22,054 bases of DNA from the IMG/VR virus record IMGVR_UViG_3300029319_009205, positions 1 to 22,054 of that record; one strand, written 5' to 3'. Position 1 is the stretch's first letter, and each line of letters starts with the position of its first letter. The DNA comes from a virus. Below the pieces are notes generated by a model. It was not told the DNA's origin, did no database searches, and worked only from the letters and a program-made list of their open reading frames with translations. Position numbers and translations under genes: made by a program. Positions 22,009-22,054 of this stretch are shown one piece after another.

Positions 22009-22054
22009 TTATTTTGTATTTCTTTTATGTTCTTTCATTGTAAAAAGTTCTTCA
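22009..22054 (-). CDS. C-terminal end of an upstream gene, partial at right edge
   Basis: The minus strand is open from the right edge to a TAA at 22011-22009, one base before the ATG of the APS-kinase-like gene. Only the last 14 codons are visible (EELFTMKEHKRNTK). This is too short to assign, but the tight spacing fits the operon. Confidence 0.4.
   Translation of the reverse strand, partial: EELFTMKEHKRNTK

Overview
The window looks like part of a large, AT-rich, T4-like tailed-phage genome, most likely from a phage of a marine Bacteroidota (Flavobacteriia-type) host. The phage call rests on a CHC2/Toprim primase, a SegE-like GIY-YIG protein, a RecB-like nuclease, a zinc-ribbon protein of a type I associate with marine T4-like phages, and many lysine-rich proteins with T4-type prohead-protease sites. 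The host call is weaker. None of the gene starts I examined has a clear Shine-Dalgarno sequence, and one phage lipoprotein has a typical Bacteroidota look (lipobox, then a DDMYP-type motif, then W/Y/N-rich sequence). I see no tRNA, rRNA, CRISPR array, insertion sequence or attachment site. Every real gene is on the minus strand, so transcription runs from high to low coordinates, with ATGA or TAATG overlaps and gaps of at most a few tens of bases.

Layout in transcription order. (1) 22054-21033: the tail of an unknown gene, an APS-kinase-like protein, a small HxGH nucleotidyltransferase and a DUF2061 membrane protein. This resembles a fragment of a sulfate-activation operon. (2) 21031-16135: a 2OG-Fe(II) oxygenase, a beta-propeller glycosidase-like protein, a TPR/WavE-like glycan protein, an APH/choline-kinase-like phosphotransferase, and a sugar nucleotidyltransferase fused to a HAD phosphatase. 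This is probably a surface-glycan or small-molecule modification cassette. (3) 16110-13916: the GIY-YIG protein, DNA primase and RecB-like nuclease (replication and DNA processing). (4) 13865-848: a long run of proteins that mostly carry T4-like (L/I)-x-E sites near their N-termini. It includes a zeta-toxin-like kinase, an 862-aa multidomain protein (nucleotidyltransferase, basic modules, HExxH peptidase, HAD nucleotidase), a zinc-ribbon protein, proteins with shared basic C-terminal modules, a lipoprotein, acidic proteins, a PD-(D/E)XK nuclease-like protein, a cupin-like protein, two short tagged proteins and a 20-residue Cys-rich peptide. (5) A strong intrinsic terminator (762-799), then a FAD-dependent oxidoreductase that runs off the left edge.

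The most interesting reading is that region 4 encodes a set of proteins packaged inside the capsid. Short leaders resembling the T4 capsid-targeting sequence, ending in L-x-E before G, Q or A, occur on small proteins, a kinase and a multi-enzyme protein. Inside the multi-enzyme protein, (L/I)-x-E-basic-DP linkers fall between domains, as if a prohead protease could cut it into several virion enzymes. The 20-aa, nine-cysteine metallothionein-like peptide just before the terminator is a second unusual feature.
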